Origin: CANRIN01 sp964493515
GTDB taxonomy: Bacteria > Bacillota > Clostridia > Oscillospirales > JAAYOS01
DNA length: 64,000 bases
Reading direction: 5' to 3'
Assembly: GCA_964493515.1 (NCBI GenBank)
Contig: CAZBNJ010000003.1
Location: forward strand, 10,616-74,615
Shown here piece by piece: positions 57,012 to 64,000 of the stretch. Both the position numbers and the translations under genes were made by a program. The notes beneath the pieces are model-generated. The model was not told where the DNA came from. It did no database searches and saw nothing but the letters and a program-made list of their open reading frames with translations. Position 1 is the stretch's first letter. The number at the start of each line of letters is the position of its first letter.

Positions 57012-57851
57012 ATGACGAAGGTAAAAGACAAGCTGCCCACCGTATTTATCGTTGTCGGCGTGGTGCTGCTGGCGCTGGTGCTGGTCGCCGGAGGAATGAG
57101 CGCGATATTCACCCCAAAGGCAGACGGCGCGGAGGCGCTGGAGAAGGCGGCGGCGCACGACGGCGTGTACCGTCCGTATGTGGCGGTCGATTTTGACTAT
57201 GTGGCGTTCTCCGGGCTGTATTTGACCGGAGACAACGACGACATCGAGGTGTGGGTGATGTGGGGCTTTACCGCCGACGCGGTCACCTGCTTCTACCAGA
57301 GGGCGGACGGCAGGGACATCGACGGCGACGGCAGGTTTGACGAGGACGACGCCCCGGCGGACGCCTACGACATAAACTACATCCTGCGCGCGCCCGAGCC
57401 TGCCTATGCCGAGCACAACGACTGGGCGCTGTCCGAATCGCGCGGGGATACGGCGAAGTATTACGGGCTTACCGAGGAGGAGAGCAACGAGCTGTTCAGC
57501 GACGGTGTGCTCTCCGCCGCGCGGAAGGACCGGATGATTGCGCAGATAGCTCTGGTCGCGGGAGTGCTGTCGCTCGCCGTCGGTATCGTGCTGTTCGTGC
57601 TTCAGCAGAAGAAGCGCGCGGAGGAGACGGAGTACGGCGAGCACGAGTTCTACGTCCCGCCGACGGAAAGCGACGAATTGTTCCACGTGGAACATTTGGA
57701 GGATGACCGCGTGCGCGGGGAGGATGTGCCGCCCGAAGGCGATACGGCGCACGATGAGCCGCGACGCTCGCGCCCGTACAGGCTTGGGCGGGATTTCACC
57801 TCGCGGGACCGGCTGCGGCTGCGGTGGCATGACGAGGATGAGGTCGAGTGA
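57012..57851 (+). CDS. two-segment membrane protein of unknown function
   Basis: A 279-residue protein from ATG 57012 behind GGGAGGA. Membrane segments lie at about 11-34 and 177-198; between them is an extracytoplasmic domain of about 140 residues with an EF-hand-like DIDGDGRFDEDD loop near 98-109 that may bind calcium. The C-terminal 80 residues are cytoplasmic, charged and Arg-rich, and include FHVEH from an embedded parS site. I recognise no family. Its stop overlaps the trmL start. Confidence 0.65.
   Translation: MTKVKDKLPTVFIVVGVVLLALVLVAGGMSAIFTPKADGAEALEKAAAHDGVYRPYVAVDFDYVAFSGLYLTGDNDDIEVWVMWGFTADAVTCFYQRADGRDIDGDGRFDEDDAPADAYDINYILRAPEPAYAEHNDWALSESRGDTAKYYGLTEEESNELFSDGVLSAARKDRMIAQIALVAGVLSLAVGIVLFVLQQKKRAEETEYGEHEFYVPPTESDELFHVEHLEDDRVRGEDVPPEGDTAHDEPRRSRPYRLGRDFTSRDRLRLRWHDEDEVE
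57679..57694. promoter_or_regulatory. parS site (exact) inside the 57012 gene
   Basis: TGTTCCACGTGGAACA, read as FHVEH in the charged tail. Confidence 0.8.
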
Positions 57852-58354
57852 TGTTTAACATCGTGCTTATGCAGCCGGAGATACCGGCGAACACCGGAAA
57901 CATCGCGCGGAGCTGCGCCGCCACCGGATCGCGCCTGCACCTGGTGCGCCCGCTGGGGTTCGACATATCCGCAAGCGCGGTGAAGCGGGCGGGGCTGGAC
58001 TACTGGCACCTGGTCGAGGTGCGCGACTACGCGTCGAGCGGCGACTTCTGGTGCGAGAACATCGACGCGTGGCGCCGCGGCGAGCGGTGCTTCTTCCTGA
58101 CCACCAAGGCGGAGAGGAGCTACGCCGACGTGGATTTCCGCGAGGGGGACTGGCTGTTTTTCGGTCGGGAGACGCGCGGACTTCCCGAGCCGCTGCTTGC
58201 CGCCAACCGCGAAAATTGCCTGCGGATACCGATACGCGCGGAGGCTCGCTCGCTGAATCTTTCAAACTCGGTGGCGGTGGTGCTGTTCGAGGCGCTTCGC
58301 CAGACGGATTTTGCCCACATGAGGGGCGAGGGCGCGATGCGAGACTGGAAATAA
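57851..58354 (+). CDS. trmL: tRNA (cytidine/uridine-34-2'-O)-methyltransferase TrmL
   Basis: A 167-residue SPOUT enzyme. It starts MFNIVLMQPEIPANTGNIAR and shows the SAM-knot motifs FFGRETRGLPEPLL and IPIRAEARSLNLSNSVAVVL. Minimal length without an RNA-binding extension is normal for TrmL (YibK). It methylates the ribose of wobble position 34 in tRNA-Leu. ATG 57851 overlaps the previous stop as TGATG. Confidence 0.93.
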   Translation: MFNIVLMQPEIPANTGNIARSCAATGSRLHLVRPLGFDISASAVKRAGLDYWHLVEVRDYASSGDFWCENIDAWRRGERCFFLTTKAERSYADVDFREGDWLFFGRETRGLPEPLLAANRENCLRIPIRAEARSLNLSNSVAVVLFEALRQTDFAHMRGEGAMRDWK

Positions 58355-58437
58355 AGTGAAACGCTTTACGGCGGAAAGTCCGAAAATTTGACAAATGTGA
58401 AATATTTGTGAAAATAGAAAATTTTGCAAAAAAGGTA

Positions 58438-58466
58438 TTGAATTCAGGCAGGATATGGTCTATAAT
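58438..58466 (+). promoter_or_regulatory. promoter of the glycolytic operon
   Basis: TTGAAT, 17 bases, TATAAT, about 75 bases before pgk. Confidence 0.75.
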
Positions 58467-58541
58467 TTAGCGTGGCGCAGGTTGCGCCCTTAAAGTGCAG
58501 AAATTGTATTTCAATAACTTTTTTATAAGGAGAGAGTGAGA

Positions 58542-59810
58542 ATGAAGTACAACAAGAAGACGATCGAGGACATCGAAGTATCCGGCAAGAAGGTACTTGT
58601 CCGCTGCGACTTCAACGTGCCGATGAAGGACGGAAAGATCACCAGCGACAAGCGCATAGTTTCGGCTATGCCGACCATCAAGTATCTGCTTGACAAGGGT
58701 GCGGCGGTCATCGCCTGCTCGCACATGGGCAAGCCCGAGCCGTCGTTTGACAAGTACGCCGCAAAGCAGGCGGAAAAGGGCAAGACCGCCACCAAGGAGG
58801 ACTGGGAGAAGTCGCTGGAGAAGCTCAGCCTGGCTCCGGTCGCGGCGCGCATCAGCGAGCTGCTCGGCGGCAAGGAGGTCAAGATGGCGGCGGACGTCGT
58901 CGGAGAGAGCGCGACCTCGATGGCGGCGGCGCTCAAGCCGGGCGAGATAATGCTGCTTGAGAACACCCGCTTTGAGAAGGGCGAGACCAAGAACGATCCC
59001 GAGCTTGCGAAGAAGCTCGCTTCGATGGCGGAGATATTCGTGTCCGACGCGTTCGGCACGGTGCATCGCGCACACGCCACCACCGCCGGCGTTGCCGACC
59101 ATCTGCCCGCGGTCTCCGGCTATCTGATAGCCAAGGAGCTGGGCATCATGGGCAAGGCGCTCGCCGATCCGGACCGTCCGTTCGTCGCGATACTCGGCGG
59201 CGCGAAGGTCTCCGACAAGCTCAACGTCATATCCAACCTGCTTGAGAAGGTGGACACCCTCATCATCGGCGGCGGCATGGCTTACACCTTCCTCGCCGCT
59301 AAGGGCTGCGGCATCGGCACCTCGCTGTTCGACGCGGAGAAGGTCGACTACTGCAAGGAGATGATGGCGAAGGCGGAGAAGAACGGCGTCAAGCTGCTCC
59401 TGCCGGTGGACACCGTTGTCTCGAACGCGTTCCCCGACCCCATCGACGGCGCAGTCGAGGTCGAGACAGTGGATGCGGACAAGATTCCGTCGGACAAGAT
59501 GGGTCTGGACATCGGCGACAAGACCCGCGCGATATTCGCCGACGCGGTGAAGAGCGCAAAGACGGTCGTGTGGAACGGCCCGATGGGCGTGTTTGAGAAC
59601 CCGACGCTCGCCAAGGGCACCATCGCGGTGGCACAGGCGCTGGCGGACAGCTCGGCGACCACCATCGTCGGCGGCGGCGACAGCGCTGCGGCGTGCGAGC
59701 AGCTCGGTTTCGCGGACAGGATAACCCACATCTCGACCGGCGGCGGCGCGAGCCTCGAGTTCCTTGAGGGCAAGGATCTCCCGGGCGTTGCGTGCTTGGA
59801 AGATAAGTAA
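58542..59810 (+). CDS. pgk: phosphoglycerate kinase
   Basis: A 422-residue enzyme from ATG 58542 behind AAGGAGAG. It has VRCDFNVPMKDGKI, the substrate-site SHMGKPEPS, ALLG-type hinge and the nucleotide-site VVWNGPMGVFENP, then GGGDSAAA and STGGGASLEFLEGK. A 25-residue insertion rich in Lys after SHMGKPE is within the family range. It makes ATP in glycolysis and starts a pgk-tpiA-gpmI-eno operon; gapdh, the usual first gene, is not in the window. Confidence 0.98.
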   Translation: MKYNKKTIEDIEVSGKKVLVRCDFNVPMKDGKITSDKRIVSAMPTIKYLLDKGAAVIACSHMGKPEPSFDKYAAKQAEKGKTATKEDWEKSLEKLSLAPVAARISELLGGKEVKMAADVVGESATSMAAALKPGEIMLLENTRFEKGETKNDPELAKKLASMAEIFVSDAFGTVHRAHATTAGVADHLPAVSGYLIAKELGIMGKALADPDRPFVAILGGAKVSDKLNVISNLLEKVDTLIIGGGMAYTFLAAKGCGIGTSLFDAEKVDYCKEMMAKAEKNGVKLLLPVDTVVSNAFPDPIDGAVEVETVDADKIPSDKMGLDIGDKTRAIFADAVKSAKTVVWNGPMGVFENPTLAKGTIAVAQALADSSATTIVGGGDSAAACEQLGFADRITHISTGGGASLEFLEGKDLPGVACLEDK

Positions 59811-59852
59811 GCGGTAAGGCAGACACAGTGTGTCACAACCGAACCGTGACAG
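59811..59852 (+). repeat. structured RNA repeat, family A, copy C (short form)
   Basis: Begins at the base after the pgk stop. It keeps the outer parts of family A (GCGGT with ACCGT, and GACACA joined directly to TGTGTC) and the conserved CCGA-then-CGTGACAG tail, but the inner domain is deleted. Confidence 0.55.
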
Positions 59853-59902
59853 TAAGCGTATACAGTCAACAATAAGCAAACGCTGAGAGGAGAAGCAAGA
59901 AG

Positions 59903-60676
59903 ATGAATAGAAGATACCGCAAGACGATAATCGCGGGCAACTGGAAGATGAACATGACCGCAGCGGAGGGCAAGGCCCTCATCGAGGCCATCAAGCCGAC
60001 CGTCGGCAAGATCAAGTGGTGCGACGTGGTCGTGTGCGTCCCGGCTGTCGACATCCCGATGGCTGTCCGCACCACCAAGGACGTGCGCATCACCGTCGGC
60101 GCGCAGAACGTGCACTTCGAGGATCACGGCGCATTCACCGGCGAGATCTCGGCGCGTATGCTCAAGGATGCCGGCGTGAAGTACGTCATCATCGGACACT
60201 CGGAGCGCCGTCAGTACTTCGGCGAGACCGACACCACCGTCAATAAGAAGGTCAAGGCGGTCCTCGAGGCCGGCCTGCACCCGATCGTCTGCGTGGGCGA
60301 GAGCCTTGAGCAGCGCGAGATGGGCATAACCAAGGACCTCATCTCGATGCAGGTGCGCGCCGCTATCAGCGAGGTGCCCGCCGAGAAGATCCGCCGCATG
60401 GTGTTCGCCTATGAGCCGATTTGGGCGATAGGCACCGGCAAGACCGCTACCGCCGAGCAGGCCAACGAGGTCTGCGAGCACATCCGCACCATCATCCGCA
60501 AGGAGTTCGGTGCGCGTACCGCCCGTGCGGTGACCATACAGTACGGCGGCTCGATGAACGCCAAGAACGCGGCGGAGCTGCTGGCTCAGCCGGATGTCGA
60601 TGGCGGCCTCATCGGCGGCGCGAGCCTCAAGCCGGAGGACTTCATCGCGATAGTTAACGCGGCTAATCAAGAGTAA
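59903..60676 (+). CDS. tpiA: triosephosphate isomerase
   Basis: A 257-residue TIM barrel with KTIIAGNWKMN (catalytic Lys), IIGHSERRQYFGE (catalytic His), the base Glu in VFAYEPIWAIGTG and the phosphate-binding loop QYGGSMNAKNAAELL. It interconverts dihydroxyacetone phosphate and glyceraldehyde-3-phosphate. GAGAGGAG precedes the start. Confidence 0.98.
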   Translation: MNRRYRKTIIAGNWKMNMTAAEGKALIEAIKPTVGKIKWCDVVVCVPAVDIPMAVRTTKDVRITVGAQNVHFEDHGAFTGEISARMLKDAGVKYVIIGHSERRQYFGETDTTVNKKVKAVLEAGLHPIVCVGESLEQREMGITKDLISMQVRAAISEVPAEKIRRMVFAYEPIWAIGTGKTATAEQANEVCEHIRTIIRKEFGARTARAVTIQYGGSMNAKNAAELLAQPDVDGGLIGGASLKPEDFIAIVNAANQE

Positions 60677-60706
60677 AGCTCAATTCTGCACACAGAAAGG
60701 TTTCAT

Positions 60707-62218
60707 ATGAAAACACCTGTTACTCTTATTATAATGGACGGCTTCGGCCTCGCGCCGGAGGGTCGCAGCAACGCCATCGCGACCGCAAAGACTCCCGTGC
60801 TCGACGAGGTCTTTGCCACCAATCCCCGCACCATGCTGCAGGCGAGCGGTCTGGACGTCGGACTTCCGTCGGGTCAGATGGGCAACAGCGAGGTCGGACA
60901 CACCAACATCGGCGCGGGCCGCGTCGTGTTCCAGGATCTGCCGAAGATATCCAAGGCGATAACCGACGGCGATTTCTTCACCAACAAGGCGTATCTGGAT
61001 GCGATAAACCACGCCAAGGAGACCGGCGGCAACCTGCACATCTTCGGACTGATGAGCGACGGCGGCGTACACAGCCACATCTCACACATCCACGCGATGA
61101 TAGAGATGTGCAGCCGCGAGGGACTGAAGGGCGTGTTTGTCCACTGCTTTATGGACGGACGCGACACCCCGCCGGAGAGCGGCGCGGGCTATGTCGAGAG
61201 CACCGTCGAGTGCTGCAAGAAGTTCGGCGGACAGGTCGGCACGGTCATCGGCCGCTACTACGCGATGGACCGCGACAACCGCTGGGAGCGCGTCGTCGAG
61301 GCCTACTCGGCACTGGTATACGGCGAGGGCAAGCAGGTCGACTGCCCGGTAAAGGGCGTGAAGGAGAGCTACGCCGAGGGAGTTACCGACGAGTTTATCA
61401 AGCCGATAGTCGTCGACGGCTATCAGCCGATAAAGGACGGCGACAGCATCGTGTTCATGAACTTCCGTCCCGACCGCGCGCGTGAGATAACCCGCACGTT
61501 TGTCGACCCGGAGTTCAGCGGATTCGAGCGCAAGAAGGGCTTCTTCCGCGTGCACTATGTCTGCACGACGCAGTATGACGCGGATATGCCCGGCGTGCAC
61601 ATCGCGTTTGAGAAGGAGGAGCTGACCAACACGTTCGGCGAGTATGTCAGCCGTCTGGGACTCAAGCAGCTACGCATTGCCGAGACTGAGAAGTACGCCC
61701 ATGTCACCTTCTTCTTCAACGGCGGCGTTGAGAAGCAGTACGAGGGCGAGGACCGCGTGCTTGTGCCGTCGCCGAAGGTCGCGACCTATGACCTACAGCC
61801 GGAGATGAGCGCCTATGAGGTCTGCGACCAGGTCGTGGAGCGCATAGGCAGCGGCGAGTATGACGTGATAATCCTCAACTTCGCAAACTGCGACATGGTC
61901 GGTCACACCGGAGTGTTCGACGCCGCGGTCGCCGCGGTTGAGGCGGTGGACACCTGCGTCGGACGCGTGCTCGAGGCTATGAAGGCGATGGGCGGCATCA
62001 GTCTTATCACCGCCGACCACGGCAACGCCGACTGCATGTACGACGAGGACGGCACAACGCCGTTTACCGCGCACACCACCAACCCTGTCCCGTTTGTCAT
62101 TGTCGGCGCGGACGTGAAGCTGGAGGAGGGTCGTCTGTGCGACATCGCGCCGACGATGCTCGACCTTATGGGACTTGGCAAGCCGGATGAAATGACCGGC
62201 AAGAGCCTCATTAAATAA
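60707..62218 (+). CDS. gpmI: 2,3-bisphosphoglycerate-independent phosphoglycerate mutase
   Basis: A 503-residue metalloenzyme of the alkaline phosphatase superfamily. It shows TLIIMDGFG near the start, the catalytic Ser in GQMGNSEVGHTNIGAGR, DGRDTPPESG, and the metal ligands in NCDMVGHTGVFDA and ITADHGNAD. It uses two Mn2+ ions, as usual in Clostridia and spore formers. AGAAAGG precedes the start. Confidence 0.98.
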   Translation: MKTPVTLIIMDGFGLAPEGRSNAIATAKTPVLDEVFATNPRTMLQASGLDVGLPSGQMGNSEVGHTNIGAGRVVFQDLPKISKAITDGDFFTNKAYLDAINHAKETGGNLHIFGLMSDGGVHSHISHIHAMIEMCSREGLKGVFVHCFMDGRDTPPESGAGYVESTVECCKKFGGQVGTVIGRYYAMDRDNRWERVVEAYSALVYGEGKQVDCPVKGVKESYAEGVTDEFIKPIVVDGYQPIKDGDSIVFMNFRPDRAREITRTFVDPEFSGFERKKGFFRVHYVCTTQYDADMPGVHIAFEKEELTNTFGEYVSRLGLKQLRIAETEKYAHVTFFFNGGVEKQYEGEDRVLVPSPKVATYDLQPEMSAYEVCDQVVERIGSGEYDVIILNFANCDMVGHTGVFDAAVAAVEAVDTCVGRVLEAMKAMGGISLITADHGNADCMYDEDGTTPFTAHTTNPVPFVIVGADVKLEEGRLCDIAPTMLDLMGLGKPDEMTGKSLIK

Positions 62219-62256
62219 GTCATACCAACACAATATTTTATAAGGAGTGTTTTAAG

Positions 62257-63567
62257 ATGAAGCAGTACATTGAGATCGTAGACATCATCGGACGTGAGAT
62301 CATGGACTCGCGCGGAAACCCGACCGTCGAGGTCGAGGTCACGGTCGACGCCGGCGACGGCATGTATATCGGCCGCGCGGCAGTGCCGTCGGGCGCTTCC
62401 ACCGGTCAGTTCGAGGCTGTCGAGCTGCGTGACGGCGACAAGAGCCGTTATCTCGGCAAGGGCGTTCTGAAGGCTGTCGAGGCCGTCAACGGCGAGATTG
62501 CCGACGCCATCATTGGCATGAACGCGCTCGATCAGGTCGAGATCGACCAGACGATGATAAAGCTGGACGGCACCCCGAACAAGGGCCGCTTCGGAGCGAA
62601 CGCCATCCTCGGCGTGTCGCTCGCCGTTGCCAAGGCTGCTGCCGAGGCTCTCGGAATGCCGCTTTACCGCTACATCGGCGGCACCAACGGCAAGACCCTG
62701 CCCGTCCCGATGATGAACGTCCTTAACGGCGGCGCTCACGCCACCAACTCGGTCGACATCCAGGAGTTCATGATCATGCCGGTCAGCGCTCCCAACTGGC
62801 GCGAGGCGCTCCGTATGTGCGCTGAGGTGTTCCACACCCTCAAGACCACGCTGAAGAACATGGGCACCCCGGCCGCCGGTGTCGGCGACGAGGGCGGCTA
62901 TGCTCCGAACCTCGCGGCGGACGAGGACGCGCTCAAGGCGCTCGTTCAGGCCATCACCGACGCTGGCTACAAGCCGGGCGAGGACTTCCGCATCGCCATC
63001 GACGCCGCTTCGAGCGAGTGGTGGAACGACGAGAAGAAGTGCTACGACCTGCCCAAGCGCAAGGTCACGATGAGCCGTGAGGACATGGTCAACATGTGGG
63101 TCGACTTCGCCGAGAAGTATCCGATAATCTCGCTTGAGGACGGCATGGCAGAAGAGGACTGGGAAGGCTGGAAGATGCTCACCGACAAGCTCGGCAAGAA
63201 GATCCAGCTGGTTGGCGACGACCTGTTCGTCACCAACACCGAGCGCCTTGAGAAGGGCATCAACCTCGGCGTTGCCAACTCGATACTCATCAAGGTCAAC
63301 CAGATCGGCAGCCTGACCGAGACCCTCGACGCCATCCAGATGGCTAACCGCGCGGGCTACACCGCCGTCGTTTCGCACCGTTCGGGCGAGACCGAGGACG
63401 CGACCATTGCCGACATCTCGGTCGCGCTCAACGCGGGTCAGATCAAGACCGGCGCTCCGAGCCGCACCGACCGCGTTGCGAAGTACAACCAGCTGCTCCG
63501 CATCGAGGAAGAGCTGGGCGAGACCGCGCAGTTCCTCGGACTGAAGGCGTGGTTTAACCTGAAGTAA
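62257..63567 (+). CDS. eno: enolase
   Basis: A 436-residue enolase: REIMDSRGNPTVEVEV at the start, GASTGQFEAVELRDGD, the GGAHATNSVDIQEFMIMP region, the metal ligands in SLEDGMAEEDWEG and LVGDDLFVTN, and the catalytic Lys in ILIKVNQIGSLTE, then SHRSGETED. It is last in the glycolytic operon. Its codon usage is the most biased in the window, fitting high expression. A family A repeat begins at the base after its stop. Confidence 0.98.
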   Translation: MKQYIEIVDIIGREIMDSRGNPTVEVEVTVDAGDGMYIGRAAVPSGASTGQFEAVELRDGDKSRYLGKGVLKAVEAVNGEIADAIIGMNALDQVEIDQTMIKLDGTPNKGRFGANAILGVSLAVAKAAAEALGMPLYRYIGGTNGKTLPVPMMNVLNGGAHATNSVDIQEFMIMPVSAPNWREALRMCAEVFHTLKTTLKNMGTPAAGVGDEGGYAPNLAADEDALKALVQAITDAGYKPGEDFRIAIDAASSEWWNDEKKCYDLPKRKVTMSREDMVNMWVDFAEKYPIISLEDGMAEEDWEGWKMLTDKLGKKIQLVGDDLFVTNTERLEKGINLGVANSILIKVNQIGSLTETLDAIQMANRAGYTAVVSHRSGETEDATIADISVALNAGQIKTGAPSRTDRVAKYNQLLRIEEELGETAQFLGLKAWFNLK

Positions 63568-63703
63568 GCGCTGAGGCAGACACATAGGCAGACTAACGCC
63601 AAACCGCATTACTCCACGAGGACGCGAGCCCCGCTCGCTACCGCAGTGGATTTGCGGTAAGCGTTAGGATGGCGTAATGTGTCCAGCCGAAGCGTGACAG
63701 AGA
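63568..63703 (+). repeat. structured RNA repeat, family A, copy D
   Basis: P1 GACACAT (63579-63585) with ATGTGTC (63677-63683); P2 CTAACGC (63593-63599) with GCGTTAG (63661-63667); P3 ACCGCA with TGCGGT. It is about 80% identical to copy A, with changes concentrated in paired positions and mostly compensated. Confidence 0.7.
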
Positions 63704-63739
63704 GGTTTCACAACAAATCGTTCCAAATGAGCAAAACAC

Positions 63740-63777
63740 GGAGAGTTGGTGCTTTTGCGCCGACTCTCCTTCGTTTT
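63740..63777 (+). terminator. terminator of the glycolytic operon
   Basis: GGAGAGTTGGTGC and GCGCCGACTCTCC arms followed by TTCGTTTT. Confidence 0.85.
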
Positions 63778-63888
63778 GCCGCAATATGTAGTGAGCGAGT
63801 GACGCGTTTGGCACATTTGCCAAATAAATGCACATCCGGCTTCCGGAAAAAATTTATTGTTTTGTGCAAAATTTTGGACATAAAAGCG

Positions 63889-63918
63889 TTGACATCAAGC
63901 CTCCAACTGTGGTATTAT
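63889..63918 (+). promoter_or_regulatory. strong promoter, probably of an rRNA operon
   Basis: TTGACA, 18 bases, TATTAT. The transcript continues off the window and includes ACCTTGAAAATTAAACAACG (63954-63973), similar to the leader found before 16S rRNA in many Firmicutes. That a rRNA operon follows is an inference. Confidence 0.55.
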
Positions 63919-64000
63919 AATTGAGCGTCCGTTGAGGGCGAGTGTAGGACTGCACCTTGAAAATTAAACAACGTGACCATTAAGTGCCAAGAGGAAGGTG

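Noticed and set aside
1..64000. tRNA genes or complete rRNA genes
   Set aside because: Intergenic regions were scanned for T-arm-like words and tRNA ends by eye; none was convincing, and only a probable rRNA leader is seen at the right edge.

Overview
The window looks like chromosomal DNA of a high-GC anaerobic member of the Clostridia (Oscillospirales/Christensenellales-like), probably an uncultured genome bin because it carries two runs of Ns. Supporting traits are an Rnf complex in the clostridial order C-D-G-E-A-B, both ParB and its paralogue Noc, RicT, a SpoIID-domain protein, SLH-domain surface proteins, an archaeal/eukaryotic-type (type 3) prolyl-tRNA synthetase and canonical TTGACA/TATAAT promoters. 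This is inference from gene content; no rRNA gene lies inside the window.

Layout. 1-2220: the 3' end of a contractile phage-tail or tailocin cassette (baseplate J end, DUF2313, tail fibre, XkdX). 2387-7038: a GldA/GldF/GldG-like ABC system with a DUF4340 protein. 7146-9419: a folT-mazG-dnaA operon whose promoter contains a perfect DnaA box. 9654-20332: a hypothetical, a two-component system, proS, a methyltransferase, mfd and a GlmU-like acetyltransferase with a decayed N-terminal half. 20381-23831: an XRE regulator with a divergent small protein, a repeat-rich stretch with a gap, rplM-rpsI, a TtcA-like enzyme and pth. 23893-26540: a BspA-type LRR lipoprotein and an L,D-transpeptidase. 26566-30844: mnmA, an unknown gene, mnmE and serS. 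30899-34179: a coiled-coil membrane protein, parB and parA, then noc divergently. 34233-39954: rsmG, mnmG, a GH13 amylase and ricT. 40235-48999: two SLH surface proteins, a TetR pair, an HD protein, a Kef-type antiporter with a PII-like partner and a DUF4015 protein. 49026-55403: rnfCDGEAB and prmA. 55581-58354: a SpoIID-domain protein, a non-coding RNA, a membrane protein and trmL. 58542-63567: the glycolytic run pgk-tpiA-gpmI-eno. The last 120 bases hold a strong promoter and what looks like an rRNA-operon leader.

The strongest theme is chromosome segregation. dnaA, parA, parB and noc all lie here, and the window holds twelve parS-like sites (nine exact copies of TGTTCCACGTGGAACA and three with one mismatch). 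They lie between genes, inside long perfect palindromes that act as terminators, and inside the reading frames of mnmA, mnmE, rsmG, the amylase and a membrane protein, in all three reading frames. The region is therefore probably origin-proximal.

Three RNA-level features do not fit a named family that I can recognise. The first is an intergenic element (four copies) with compensatory base changes, starting at or just after the stop codon of the preceding gene. The second is another structured element (four copies), two of which end one or two bases before a parS site. The third is a roughly 335-nt transcript with its own perfect promoter and terminator that carries three minimal start-codon-stop units, each behind a GGAGG. 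A single-base change that explains both a missing mnmG stop and a missing rsmG start is also reported.
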